Below are positions 8,453-15,752 of a stretch of 64,000 nucleotides of DNA, piece after piece. Each line of letters begins with the position of its first letter. The first letter of the stretch is position 1. The stretch comes from Barnesiella viscericola DSM 18177 (GTDB lineage: Bacteria > Bacteroidota > Bacteroidia > Bacteroidales > Barnesiellaceae). The stretch is taken from positions 2,232,001-2,296,000 of the forward strand of contig NZ_CP007034.1 in assembly GCF_000512915.1 (NCBI RefSeq), given 5' to 3'. A program made the position numbers and the translations under genes. The notes under the pieces were generated by a model. That model did not search any database, was not told the DNA's origin, and saw only the letters and a list, made by a program, of their open reading frames with translations.

Positions 8453-9373
8453 ATGGGAAAATTTGAAATCAATATTTTGGGCTGCGGGTCGGCCTTGCCC
8501 ACCCTGCGGCACTACCCGAGTACCCAGGTGCTCAACATTCGCGACAACCTGTTTATGATCGATTGTGGCGAGGGGGCCCAAATCCAGTTCCGTCGCATGC
8601 GGTTGAAATTCAACCGACTGGGACACATCTTTCTGAGTCACCTGCATGGTGACCACTGTTTCGGACTCATCGGCATGATTTCGACCCTGTCGCTGCTGGG
8701 GCGCACGGGCGAACTGGTTGTCCATGCCCACCCCCAGGCCGAGGAGGTGTTCCGTCCCCAACTCGACTTTTTCTGCCGCGAATTACCCTTTGCCGTGCGG
8801 TTCGAGCCTGTCTTGCCCGGTCGGTCGGAGGTCATCTATGAAGACCACGCGATTCGGGTACGTTCGCTGCCGATGATTCACCGGGTGCCCTGTTCGGGAT
8901 TCCTTTTCGAGGAGAAGCCGGGGCTGCGTCATCTGCGGGGTGATATGGTCAAGTTCTACGACATACCCGTCTACCGGCGGACCGAAATCAAAGCCGGGGC
9001 TGACTATACCACTCCCGACGGGCAGATTGTTCCCAATGACCGGCTGACCACTCCGGCCGAGGCACCGCTGCGTTATGCCTATTGTTCCGATACCGCCTAC
9101 AATGAAGCACTGATACCTCTCATTGCGGGTGCCGATTGCCTCTACCACGAGGCAACCTTTGGCGACGATGCCGAGGAGCTGGCCCTATTGACCTGCCACT
9201 CGACAGCCCGGCAAGCTGCCCGCATAGCCAGCCAGGCCTCGGTCAAGCAGTTGGTGTTGGGCCATTTCTCGGCGCGCTACGACGATGAACAACCCCTGTG
9301 CGACCAGGCCAGTCAGGAGTTCACGCCCTGCACACTGGCCCGGGAGGGAATGAATATTGTGCTGGGGAAATGA
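8453..9373 (+). CDS. rnz: Ribonuclease Z
   Basis: The endonuclease that trims the 3' trailer of tRNA precursors; 306 residues, the short-form length. Metal ligands of the MBL fold are visible: HLHGDH at 63-68, an Asp in YCSDTAY, and the C-terminal His in GHFSARY. The TCHSTARQAARIA segment is the usual late motif. Since the two tRNAs in this window lack an encoded CCA, trailer removal plus CCA addition would be needed. The gene is monocistronic. Confidence 0.95.
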   Translation: MGKFEINILGCGSALPTLRHYPSTQVLNIRDNLFMIDCGEGAQIQFRRMRLKFNRLGHIFLSHLHGDHCFGLIGMISTLSLLGRTGELVVHAHPQAEEVFRPQLDFFCRELPFAVRFEPVLPGRSEVIYEDHAIRVRSLPMIHRVPCSGFLFEEKPGLRHLRGDMVKFYDIPVYRRTEIKAGADYTTPDGQIVPNDRLTTPAEAPLRYAYCSDTAYNEALIPLIAGADCLYHEATFGDDAEELALLTCHSTARQAARIASQASVKQLVLGHFSARYDDEQPLCDQASQEFTPCTLAREGMNIVLGK

Positions 9374-9487
9374 GCCGCATAAACAAAATCGGTAGGAAAA
9401 GTGTTTTTGTACTGTCGATTTTCTGTGGAAAAATCGAAGAAAAATACAAAAAACACATTGAGTATTAAAAATAAAGAAAAAATGTAT

Positions 9488-9495
9488 TAACTTTG
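9488..9495 (+). promoter_or_regulatory. -7 box for the winged-helix gene
   Basis: TAACTTTG within a very A/T-rich stretch, about 54 bases before the ATG at 9549. Confidence 0.55.
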
Positions 9496-9548
9496 CATCG
9501 GATTAAAACAATGTGTTTCCAAATTGTTTAATTAAACGCATAAAAAGA

Positions 9549-9749
9549 ATGAATGTAGAAGTTATTGGAACATGGGCAGGCCAAGTATGGAATGCTTTGA
9601 ATGAGTCGGGAAAACTGACCGTAAAAGGTTTGAAAAAAGCGACGAAATTGAAAGAAAAAGAAATCTATGCTGCCCTGGGTTGGTTGGCTCGCGAAGGTAA
9701 AGTGAGCATCTGTGAAGTAGAAGCCGACGTAGAAGTAGTATTGATCTGA
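9549..9749 (+). CDS. Winged helix-turn-helix protein (DUF2582-like)
   Basis: A 66-residue protein made of one compact winged helix: WNALNESGKLTVKGLKKATKL then KEIYAALGWLAREGKVSI and a beta-wing. This matches the small winged-helix family typical of Bacteroidetes (DUF2582). It probably binds DNA, but the targets are unknown. The frame opens at 9513, yet the ATG at 9549 (MNVEVIGTW) begins the fold. It is monocistronic between a promoter and a very stable hairpin. Confidence 0.85.
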   Translation: MNVEVIGTWAGQVWNALNESGKLTVKGLKKATKLKEKEIYAALGWLAREGKVSICEVEADVEVVLI

Positions 9750-9774
9750 TCGAGACGCAATACGAAAGTTTATA

Positions 9775-9810
9775 AATCGGGGGCGCGGAACAATTTCCGC
9801 GCCCCCGATT
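9775..9810 (+). terminator. Very stable 16-bp hairpin after the winged-helix gene
   Basis: AATCGGGGGCGCGGAA (9775-9790) pairs perfectly with 9795-9810 across a 4-base loop. The following T tract is weak (GTTAT), so it may work as an mRNA end stabiliser as much as a terminator. Confidence 0.7.
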
Positions 9811-9896
9811 GTTATAGCTATGGGGCAGAAGACACCTAAACAAAAGGACTCTATCGGCTGTTTAGTAGTAAATAAACAACTAAAAAACGAACAGCT

Positions 9897-10091
9897 ATGA
9901 AAGAAGCCATTGTACCGATAAAGCCCGAGGTGGTCGTGAAAGTAATCGAGTGTGGCCCGCTGCGCATCGGCGGGCATGTGCGTATCATGTTTGCCGACGG
10001 GAGTATGGTGATTAAACAGCGGGCCTTCATGTGCCGTTGCGGCAAATCGGCCAACCAGCCTTTTTGCGACGGTTCCCATGCCAAGAAATAG
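9897..10091 (+). CDS. CDGSH iron-sulfur domain protein
   Basis: A 64-residue protein with one CDGSH-type [2Fe-2S] motif near its end: CRC, then the PFCDGSH block. Three Cys and one His bind the cluster. Such small proteins are thought to act in redox or iron-sulfur chemistry in the cytoplasm; no partner is evident. The start at 9897 follows a short A/T-rich leader and is the only sensible ATG. A hairpin follows. Confidence 0.92.
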   Translation: MKEAIVPIKPEVVVKVIECGPLRIGGHVRIMFADGSMVIKQRAFMCRCGKSANQPFCDGSHAKK

Positions 10092-10113
10092 AACCGATAT
10101 GGCCCGATTGGTT

Positions 10114-10157
10114 AATGCCGGTCTTCCGCTCGACGAGAGGGGAGACCGGTATTCTTT
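10114..10157 (+). terminator. Terminator after the CDGSH gene
   Basis: AATGCCGGTCTTCC (10114-10127) pairs with the stretch 10139-10153 with two G-T pairs; CTTTTAT follows. Confidence 0.75.
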
Positions 10158-10209
10158 TATAGAGGTAGATGTGGACGTGTGCTCTTGCCTTCATGGGATA
10201 GACTGCGTT

Positions 10210-10352
10210 TGACCGTGCCATCGTTTAAAAGCAGGCTCCTGGCTTGGTACTGCTTTCGCCTTTCACTATCTTTGTTACACGAAGATAGGATGCGTCTCAG
10301 TATAAAAATCAAGCGAGCTTGTTTTTCTACTTTCGACTTTCACTATCTTTGT
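10210..10352 (+). repeat. Head-to-tail pair of promoter-bearing repeats upstream of purT (copies C and D)
   Basis: Copy C ends in TTTCGCCTTTCACTATCTTTG; boxes are CTTG 10243-10246 and TATCTTTG 10267-10274, 20 apart. Copy D (about 10285-10352) ends in TCGACTTTCACTATCTTTG; boxes TTG 10319-10321 and TATCTTTG 10344-10351, 22 apart. Copy D is the promoter nearest purT, with a leader of about 25-30 bases. The interval 10092-10383 holds no gene. Confidence 0.7.
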
Positions 10353-10383
10353 ACAAGAAAAACAAACCAATCACAAAGATATT

Positions 10384-11574
10384 ATGGTAGAAATAGGAAC
10401 GGTACTGACCCCCGTGGGGAAAAAGGCCTTGCTCTGCGGTAGCGGAGAGTTGGGAAAAGAGGTTGCCATCGAGTTGCAACGTTATGGAGTAGAGGTGGTT
10501 GCCTTGGACAAATATGCCAATGCACCGGCCATGCAGGTGGCTCATCGCAGCCATGTGTTGTCGATGCTCGACGGTAAGAAATTGCGGGAGATTATCGAGG
10601 AGGAGCGCCCCGATTACATTATCCCCGAGGTGGAGGCTATCGCCACCGATACCTTGGTCGCTCTTGAAAAAGAGGGCTATTCGGTAACGCCCACCGCTAC
10701 GGCGGCTTACCTCACGATGAACCGGGAGGGAATCCGTAGGTTGGCAGCCGAGCAACTGGGATTGCCCACCTCGCCCTACAAGTTTGCATCGACCCGCGAG
10801 GAGTTCGAGGCTGCCGTTCGGGAGATTGGCATGCCCTGTGTGGTGAAACCCATTATGAGTTCGTCGGGTCATGGACAGAGCGTGGTACGTACTGCCGACG
10901 ATATTGACCACGCCTGGCATTATGCCCAGGAGGGTGGCCGTGCCGGAGCCGGACGGGTTATCGTCGAGGGCTTCGTGAAATTCGATTATGAAATTACCCA
11001 ACTCACCGTGCGCCATTCGGCCGGGACAACCTTCCTCAAACCTGTGGGTCACATACAGGTCGACGGCGACTACCGCGAGTCGTGGCAGCCGCAGGCCATG
11101 TCGCCCAAGGCTTTGGAGCGTGCGCAGGAGATTGCCCGCAAGGTCACCGACGCTCTGGGCGGATATGGTATCTTCGGAGTCGAGTTGTTTGTCAAGGGCG
11201 ATGATGTCCTTTTCAGCGAAGTGTCGCCCCGTCCGCACGACACCGGTATGGTGACGATGATTTCGCAAGACCTTTCGCAGTTTGCCCTGCATGCCCGCGC
11301 CGTGTTGGGGCTGCCTGTTCCCGGAGTGCGTTTCTACGGCCCGTCGGCCTCGCGCGCCATTGTCGTCGAGGGCGATACCGACAAGGTGGTATTCGGTAAT
11401 CTCGACCAGGTATTGGCCGAGGAGGGCGTGCAGATGCGTATCTTTGGTAAACCCGAGGTAGTAGGTCATCGCCGTCTGGGTGTAATCCTGGCCATCGCCG
11501 ATACCGTGGAAGAGGCCCGTGCCAAGGCCGACCGCGCCTACAAGAAATTGCAGATAAAAGTGCTGCCTCGGTAA
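10384..11574 (+). CDS. purT: Formate-dependent phosphoribosylglycinamide formyltransferase (GAR transformylase 2)
   Basis: An ATP-grasp enzyme of 396 residues (family about 390) that makes formyl-GAR from GAR, formate and ATP, the third step of purine synthesis. Visible: [15 protein letters not shown] near residue 20 for the N-terminal fold; [17 protein letters not shown] in the ATP-grasp domain; [25 protein letters not shown] for the metal and substrate loop. It is alone behind the repeat-borne promoter pair and ends in a terminator. Confidence 0.96.
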   Translation: MVEIGTVLTPVGKKALLCGSGELGKEVAIELQRYGVEVVALDKYANAPAMQVAHRSHVLSMLDGKKLREIIEEERPDYIIPEVEAIATDTLVALEKEGYSVTPTATAAYLTMNREGIRRLAAEQLGLPTSPYKFASTREEFEAAVREIGMPCVVKPIMSSSGHGQSVVRTADDIDHAWHYAQEGGRAGAGRVIVEGFVKFDYEITQLTVRHSAGTTFLKPVGHIQVDGDYRESWQPQAMSPKALERAQEIARKVTDALGGYGIFGVELFVKGDDVLFSEVSPRPHDTGMVTMISQDLSQFALHARAVLGLPVPGVRFYGPSASRAIVVEGDTDKVVFGNLDQVLAEEGVQMRIFGKPEVVGHRRLGVILAIADTVEEARAKADRAYKKLQIKVLPR

Positions 11575-11653
11575 TTGATATCACTTGTAATCAATGGCAG
11601 CAGTGTGCTGTGAGGCTCATTCTTGTCGCTATTGAAGAAAGGTCATATATATT

Positions 11654-11702
11654 GAGAGAACTCTACCAGCCCCGATACAAGGCCGGTAGAGTTCTCTCTT
11701 AT
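11654..11702 (+). terminator. purT terminator
   Basis: GAGAGAACTCTACC (11654-11667) pairs exactly with GGTAGAGTTCTCTC (11685-11698), then TTATTT. Confidence 0.8.
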
Positions 11703-11761
11703 TTCATATCGCGCAGCACTGCGACGCGGCATTAGTTTGCGACTTTACAAAACAGGAAAAT

Positions 11762-11806
11762 AAAACAAGAGCGAGGTTGTGCAATACACAACCTCGCTCT
11801 TGTTTT
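11762..11806 (-). terminator. tRNA-Phe terminator
   Basis: A perfect inverted repeat of 17-20 bp (11762-11781 with 11787-11806) and a 5-base loop. On the minus strand it follows the tRNA immediately and runs into TTTTATTTT. Confidence 0.85.
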
Positions 11807-11807
11807 G

Positions 11808-11880
11808 TGGTGCCAACGGGAATCGAACCAGTGACACAAGGATTTTCAGTCCTTTGCTCTACCAACTGAGCTATGGCACC
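11808..11880 (-). tRNA. tRNA-Phe (anticodon GAA)
   Basis: A full cloverleaf on the minus strand: acceptor GGTGCCA/TGGCACC, D loop AGCTCAGTTGGTAGAGC, anticodon loop CTGAAAA (GAA), T arm GGTTCGATTCC. The discriminator is A and CCA is not encoded. A TATCTTTG box lies upstream at 11896-11903. Confidence 0.95.
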
Positions 11881-11895
11881 ATCGTTTTGCGTGTG

Positions 11896-11903
11896 CAAAG
11901 ATA
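11896..11903 (-). promoter_or_regulatory. -7 box for tRNA-Phe
   Basis: Minus-strand TATCTTTG, 15 bases from the mature 5' end. Confidence 0.65.
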
Positions 11904-11997
11904 GAATTAATTTTTATTATCTACCTAATTTTTTATGGCAAAAATGAAAAAGATTGGATATTTCTCTTTTTCATGGAATATTTTTAGTCTATTCGTT

Positions 11998-12027
11998 TTT
12001 GCTTTTCTCAAACTTTATGTATCTTTG
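11998..12027 (+). promoter_or_regulatory. Promoter for tRNA-Pro
   Basis: TTTG at 11998-12001, an 18-base spacer, TATCTTTG at 12020-12027, 18 bases before the mature 5' end. Confidence 0.65.
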
Positions 12028-12045
12028 TCCCCGCAAAACAAAGTG

Positions 12046-12119
12046 CGGGGTGTAGCACAGTTGGTTAGCGCGCCACGTTCGGGACGTGGAGGTCGGACGT
12101 TCGAGTCGTCTCACCCCGA
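12046..12119 (+). tRNA. tRNA-Pro (anticodon CGG)
   Basis: Acceptor CGGGGTG/CACCCCG, D arm around GCACAGTTGGTTAGCGC, anticodon stem CCACG/CGTGG with loop TTCGGGA (CGG), T arm GACGTTCGAGTC. The discriminator is A and no CCA is encoded. Confidence 0.95.
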
Positions 12120-12124
12120 CACTT

Positions 12125-12168
12125 AATCGCAATTACTTGTATATCAAGCAATTGCGATTTTTTATTTT
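12125..12168 (+). terminator. tRNA-Pro terminator
   Basis: AATCGCAATT (12125-12134) pairs with AATTGCGATT (12150-12159), plus inner CTTG/CAAG, then a T-rich tail. The following 235 bases up to the tsaC-like gene contain only its promoter. Confidence 0.85.
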
Positions 12169-12354
12169 GAGAGGGGGTAATCCCGGGGTTAACGAAGAAA
12201 GATGTAGATGAAAAAGAGAGGGCTAAGGAGTAGACTATATCGTGCTGCCAGTATGGGGTCGGTCAAGGTAAGGGCAGTCAAGACTATCAAAGTTATCGGT
12301 TTGGGGTAGGGTGCTGTTTTTAGGAAGAAGATGGGGTGATTAAAGTCTTAACTA

Positions 12355-12385
12355 TTGTTGAAATATAAAAAAATGACTATCTTGG
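12355..12385 (+). promoter_or_regulatory. Promoter for the Sua5/TsaC gene
   Basis: TTG 12355-12357, a 20-base spacer, TATCTTGG 12378-12385 (one mismatch). Confidence 0.55.
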
Positions 12386-12404
12386 CGAAACTTAAACCGG
12401 GATT

Positions 12405-13016
12405 ATGAAACGAGTGAGAATTTATGAGGAGAAGCCGAGTGAAGCCGAGATTGACAAGGCGGTGAAGGTATTACGCGACGGTGGTATTGTTATCTATCCC
12501 ACCGACACGGTTTATGCCTTGGGGTGTGATGCCTTGAACGTGCGGGCCGTGGAGCGGATATGTCAGATCAAGGGTATCAATCCGCAGAAGGTGAATCTGT
12601 CGATTATCTGCCGGGAGTTGAGCTGGGTGAGCGAATATGCCAAGCTGAGTAACCTCTATTTCAAATTGTTGAAACGAAATCTGCCGGGGGCATTTACCTT
12701 TATCCTGCCCACGAGTTCCTCGTTGCCCAAAATCTACAAGAACCGCAAGACGGTGGGAATCCGTATTCCCGACAATGCGATAACCCTGGCGCTGGTCGAG
12801 GCGTTGGGTAACCCGCTGTTGACGACTTCGGTGGCTATCGACGAGGAGGAGCCCGAGTATGGTACCGATCCCGAGTTGATTGCCGAGCGTTACGAGGCGG
12901 TGGCCGACCTGATAATCGACGGCGGTGAGGGGGGCACGATTCCCTCGACGACGGTCGATTGCACAGGCGACGAGCCGGTTATCCTTCGTGAGGGTAAGGG
13001 GGAGTTGCAAGAATGA
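12405..13016 (+). CDS. L-threonylcarbamoyladenylate synthase (Sua5/YciO/YrdC family)
   Basis: This family makes threonylcarbamoyl-AMP from threonine, bicarbonate and ATP for the t6A37 modification of tRNA. The 203-residue protein shows the YrdC core: GGIVIYPTDTVYALGCDA near residues 27-44, KGINPQK after it, the substrate cavity residues in KTVGIRIPDNA, and a late PSTTVDCTG. The short length lacks the Sua5 C-terminal domain, so it is of the TsaC/YciO type; YciO-like proteins are close and a TsaC role is likely but not proven. tsaE, acting in the same pathway, lies at 30245. Confidence 0.88.
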   Translation: MKRVRIYEEKPSEAEIDKAVKVLRDGGIVIYPTDTVYALGCDALNVRAVERICQIKGINPQKVNLSIICRELSWVSEYAKLSNLYFKLLKRNLPGAFTFILPTSSSLPKIYKNRKTVGIRIPDNAITLALVEALGNPLLTTSVAIDEEEPEYGTDPELIAERYEAVADLIIDGGEGGTIPSTTVDCTGDEPVILREGKGELQE

Positions 13017-13140
13017 CTCTTGTATGAATATAATTATTTGATAATAAATAATTTAATTGATTTTTGAAGTGGGTTAAAAGATTATGCAAAGTTTATAAAA
13101 ATTTAATTGTGGAAATTTTTCCATAATGTCGAAATAATTG

Positions 13141-13148
13141 TAATTTTG
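13141..13148 (+). promoter_or_regulatory. -7 box for mdh
   Basis: TAATTTTG, with a leader of about 50 bases. The region from 13017 is A/T-rich and shows nothing else. Confidence 0.5.
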
Positions 13149-13203
13149 CGGAAAAATAGAGAGAAAAATAATTTGTAGTATTAACTTTATAAACCTAACA
13201 ATT

Positions 13204-14142
13204 ATGTCAAAAGTATCGGTTATCGGAGCTGGAAACGTGGGCGCAACTTGCGCAAACGTGTTAGCATTCAGAGAGATTGCAGATGAAATTGTTCTGCTCG
13301 ACATCAAAGAGGGCGTTGCAGAAGGCAAAGCCATGGATATGATGCAGGCTGCTGTAACGGCAGGATTCTCTTCGCGTATCAAAGGTGTAACCAACAATTA
13401 CGAGGCTACGGCCAATTCGGATATGGTGGTAATTACGTCGGGTATTCCTCGTAAACCGGGTATGACTCGTGAGGAGTTGATTGGTGTAAATGCCGGTATC
13501 GTGAAATCGGTAGTCGAGAGTGTATTGAAATATTCTCCCAATGCCGTTATCCTCTGTGTAAGCAACCCGATGGATACAATGACCTATTTGATTCACAAGG
13601 TATCGGGCCTTCCCAAAAACCGCATCATCGGTATGGGTGGTGCTCTTGACAGCTCGCGTTTCAGATATTATCTGAGCCAGGCTTTGAATGCTAACCTGTC
13701 GGAGGTTGAAGGTTTCGTTATCGGTGGTCACGGTGACACGACGATGATTCCTGTAACCCGCTACGCTACTTACAAAGGCATGCCCGTATCGGAACTGTTG
13801 AGCGCAGAGGCTTTGCAGAAAGTGGCTGCCGACACGATGGTAGGTGGTGCTACGCTCACCGGTTTGCTGGGTACCTCGGCCTGGTATGCTCCGGGTGCTG
13901 CATCGGCTTCGGTGGTTGAGGCTGTACTGGGCGACCAGAAACGTTTGGTTCCTTGCAGCGCCTTGCTGGAAGGTGAGTATGGCGAAAGCGACCTCTGCAT
14001 CGGTGTTCCCTGTGTATTGGGCCGTAACGGTATCGAGAAGGTGGTTGAACTGAAACTCAACGACGCCGAGAAAGAGGCATTTGCCAAGAGTGCTGCTGCC
14101 GTTCACAAGACCAACGCTGCTCTTGCCGACGCTTTGAAATAA
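13204..14142 (+). CDS. mdh: Malate dehydrogenase
   Basis: An NAD-dependent, LDH-like malate dehydrogenase of 312 residues, interconverting malate and oxaloacetate; in anaerobic Bacteroidetes it works in the reductive branch toward fumarate and succinate. Visible: the GAGNVG nucleotide loop at 8-13, an Asp after strand 2 (LLDIKEG), IPRKPGMTR with the substrate arginines, VSNPMD, and catalytic His in GGHGDT near 177. Monocistronic, with its own terminator. Confidence 0.96.
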   Translation: MSKVSVIGAGNVGATCANVLAFREIADEIVLLDIKEGVAEGKAMDMMQAAVTAGFSSRIKGVTNNYEATANSDMVVITSGIPRKPGMTREELIGVNAGIVKSVVESVLKYSPNAVILCVSNPMDTMTYLIHKVSGLPKNRIIGMGGALDSSRFRYYLSQALNANLSEVEGFVIGGHGDTTMIPVTRYATYKGMPVSELLSAEALQKVAADTMVGGATLTGLLGTSAWYAPGAASASVVEAVLGDQKRLVPCSALLEGEYGESDLCIGVPCVLGRNGIEKVVELKLNDAEKEAFAKSAAAVHKTNAALADALK

Positions 14143-14168
14143 GGCATTGACCGTTATATTTCGTTAGG

Positions 14169-14205
14169 CTGCCGCCCGGTAATTACCGGGCGGCAGTTTT
14201 GTTTT
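14169..14205 (+). terminator. mdh terminator
   Basis: A 12-bp perfect GC-rich stem (14169-14180 with 14185-14196), loop AATT, then TTTTGTTTT. Confidence 0.9.
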
Positions 14206-14214
14206 GGGATTCAT

Positions 14215-14260
14215 ACAAAAAAGTGAGAGCGCCATGAACGTTTCCGTTCATGGCGCTCTC
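14215..14260 (-). terminator. Second leftward terminator: 16-bp perfect hairpin
   Basis: 14225-14240 pairs perfectly with 14245-14260 across a TTTC loop. On the minus strand it is followed by ACTTTTTTG. It backs up the terminator at 14284-14324. Confidence 0.8.
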
Positions 14261-14283
14261 GCGCTGCTCCACAGGAGTGGTAT

Positions 14284-14324
14284 TAAAAAATGAGCCTTCG
14301 GTAGATAAAACTCTCCGAGGGCTT
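14284..14324 (-). terminator. Terminator after the DUF5723 gene
   Basis: On the minus strand AGCCCTCGG pairs with CCGAAGGCT (14315-14324 with 14292-14301, one G-T), then CATTTTTTAA. Confidence 0.75.
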
Positions 14325-14336
14325 TGTTTTTCTAAT

Positions 14337-15731
14337 TTATATTTCGTGCTTTTTCCCGAAGGTGAAGTTGAGGCCGAGGCTCAGGTTGGCCCGGGCGTGG
14401 TTGATGGGAATGAACTGTTTGGAGTACCGAGTTGCGAAGTAGTCGGTACCGATGAAAAAGTTGAATCCTTGTGCACAGAGATTAAGTATGGCCCCTACCG
14501 AGCTGCCCATGTTGGATACCGATCCGTTTACGGTAAGATGCAGGGCCGAGAGGGGACGGAAATTGATGGCAGCCATACCCTCGGCATAGGTGCGGTAGCC
14601 TACAAAGCGGGTGGTGGAGAGGAGGCCGAAGGAGATGGCATTGTCGAGTACACAATACTCGGCTCCCACTCGTAGAGTAGTACGCAACGAATTCCCTACC
14701 GATTGTGTATCGGTTTTGTAGAATTTGGTCATGGCCTTCAAGTCCTCGCCCAGTTGGTCGGCTTTTTGCTCGAAGGGATTATCTCCGTTTTCGTCGTCTT
14801 CGGCACCGATGTTGTCGAAGCCCGTGTATACGAATTCTTTATTGGGGTCGGTTTCGGCACGGGTCAAGTTGTTCCAGCGCATGAAACCGATGTCGGTCAA
14901 CGAGGCCGACAGCGTGAGATTGTCGATGATTTCGTAGGTGGCACCCAAATCGAATCCCAAGCCAAATCCGGCCAGACCGAAATTGCTGCCCATCTTGTAG
15001 TCGGTTATCTCGCCGGTTTCGGGGTCGGTGGTCAGTTCGAGGAGTGAGGTGGCCTGCAAGTGCCCCGACTGCTTGATGCGCCATTCGTCTTGCGACATGG
15101 AGATGTCCATACGGTCGATGCGCGCTTCGGCATGCGCTGCACCCAGCAGAAACTTCACGCGGGCGCCGACACTTAATTTGTCGTTGATGTCGCGGGCATG
15201 CCCCAAGGCCAGTTCCAGGTAGTTGTCGGTCGTGGCGGTGAGGTTGCTCATGTCGTAGCGGGTGACACCGGTAGCTTCTTGGCCTGTTTTGAGAAACTGG
15301 AAGATTTCTTTGGGCATATAGACTCCCGTACGGCTTTTTAAGGCCAGGTTGACGGTGTTTTGTCCGCCCCAGGACCAGAATCCGAACGAGATGAGGTCCA
15401 TGCCCAGGTCAAGTTCGAGCGTATTGTCGGACGAAAGTTTGGAAAGAAATTCGTTGGCATCGACATCGGGGTGCAGGAAAGTTACCAGTTTGTTGTCACG
15501 GGGATAGAGGAAGGTCCCCAGTCCCAGGTTGGAGTTTACTCCCAGATAGAAATTACTCAGTCCCGGGAAGCTGACGTAGTTGTTGGGCGTTTTGAGAGCC
15601 GGGTTCAACTGGGTGCGCATGGGCATCTTCTCCATGAAATAGGACGAGTTAAGTGCCGTTTGAGCTGGAAGTGCGGCAACAAATGCCAGCGCGATGCAGA
15701 GGCTGGCTATATATTTGATAGAATACTTCAT
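14337..15731 (-). CDS. DUF5723 outer-membrane protein
   Basis: A 464-residue exported protein with a signal peptide (cleavage near LPAQT, about residue 24) and alternating beta-strand segments ending in a short terminal strand (LSLGLNFTFGKKHEI), consistent with a beta-barrel. The NPALKTPNNYVSFPGLSNFYLG region is typical of DUF5723, a Bacteroidales family of unknown function. It follows the lipoprotein gene at 15753 by 21 bases on the same strand and was probably made from one mRNA. Two terminators follow. Confidence 0.85.
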   Translation of the reverse strand: MKYSIKYIASLCIALAFVAALPAQTALNSSYFMEKMPMRTQLNPALKTPNNYVSFPGLSNFYLGVNSNLGLGTFLYPRDNKLVTFLHPDVDANEFLSKLSSDNTLELDLGMDLISFGFWSWGGQNTVNLALKSRTGVYMPKEIFQFLKTGQEATGVTRYDMSNLTATTDNYLELALGHARDINDKLSVGARVKFLLGAAHAEARIDRMDISMSQDEWRIKQSGHLQATSLLELTTDPETGEITDYKMGSNFGLAGFGLGFDLGATYEIIDNLTLSASLTDIGFMRWNNLTRAETDPNKEFVYTGFDNIGAEDDENGDNPFEQKADQLGEDLKAMTKFYKTDTQSVGNSLRTTLRVGAEYCVLDNAISFGLLSTTRFVGYRTYAEGMAAINFRPLSALHLTVNGSVSNMGSSVGAILNLCAQGFNFFIGTDYFATRYSKQFIPINHARANLSLGLNFTFGKKHEI

Positions 15732-15752
15732 CGTTTCTTTGGGGTTAATCCG

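Noticed and set aside
10327-11469. A 380-residue minus-strand frame
   Set aside because: Antisense to purT, whose motifs are complete.
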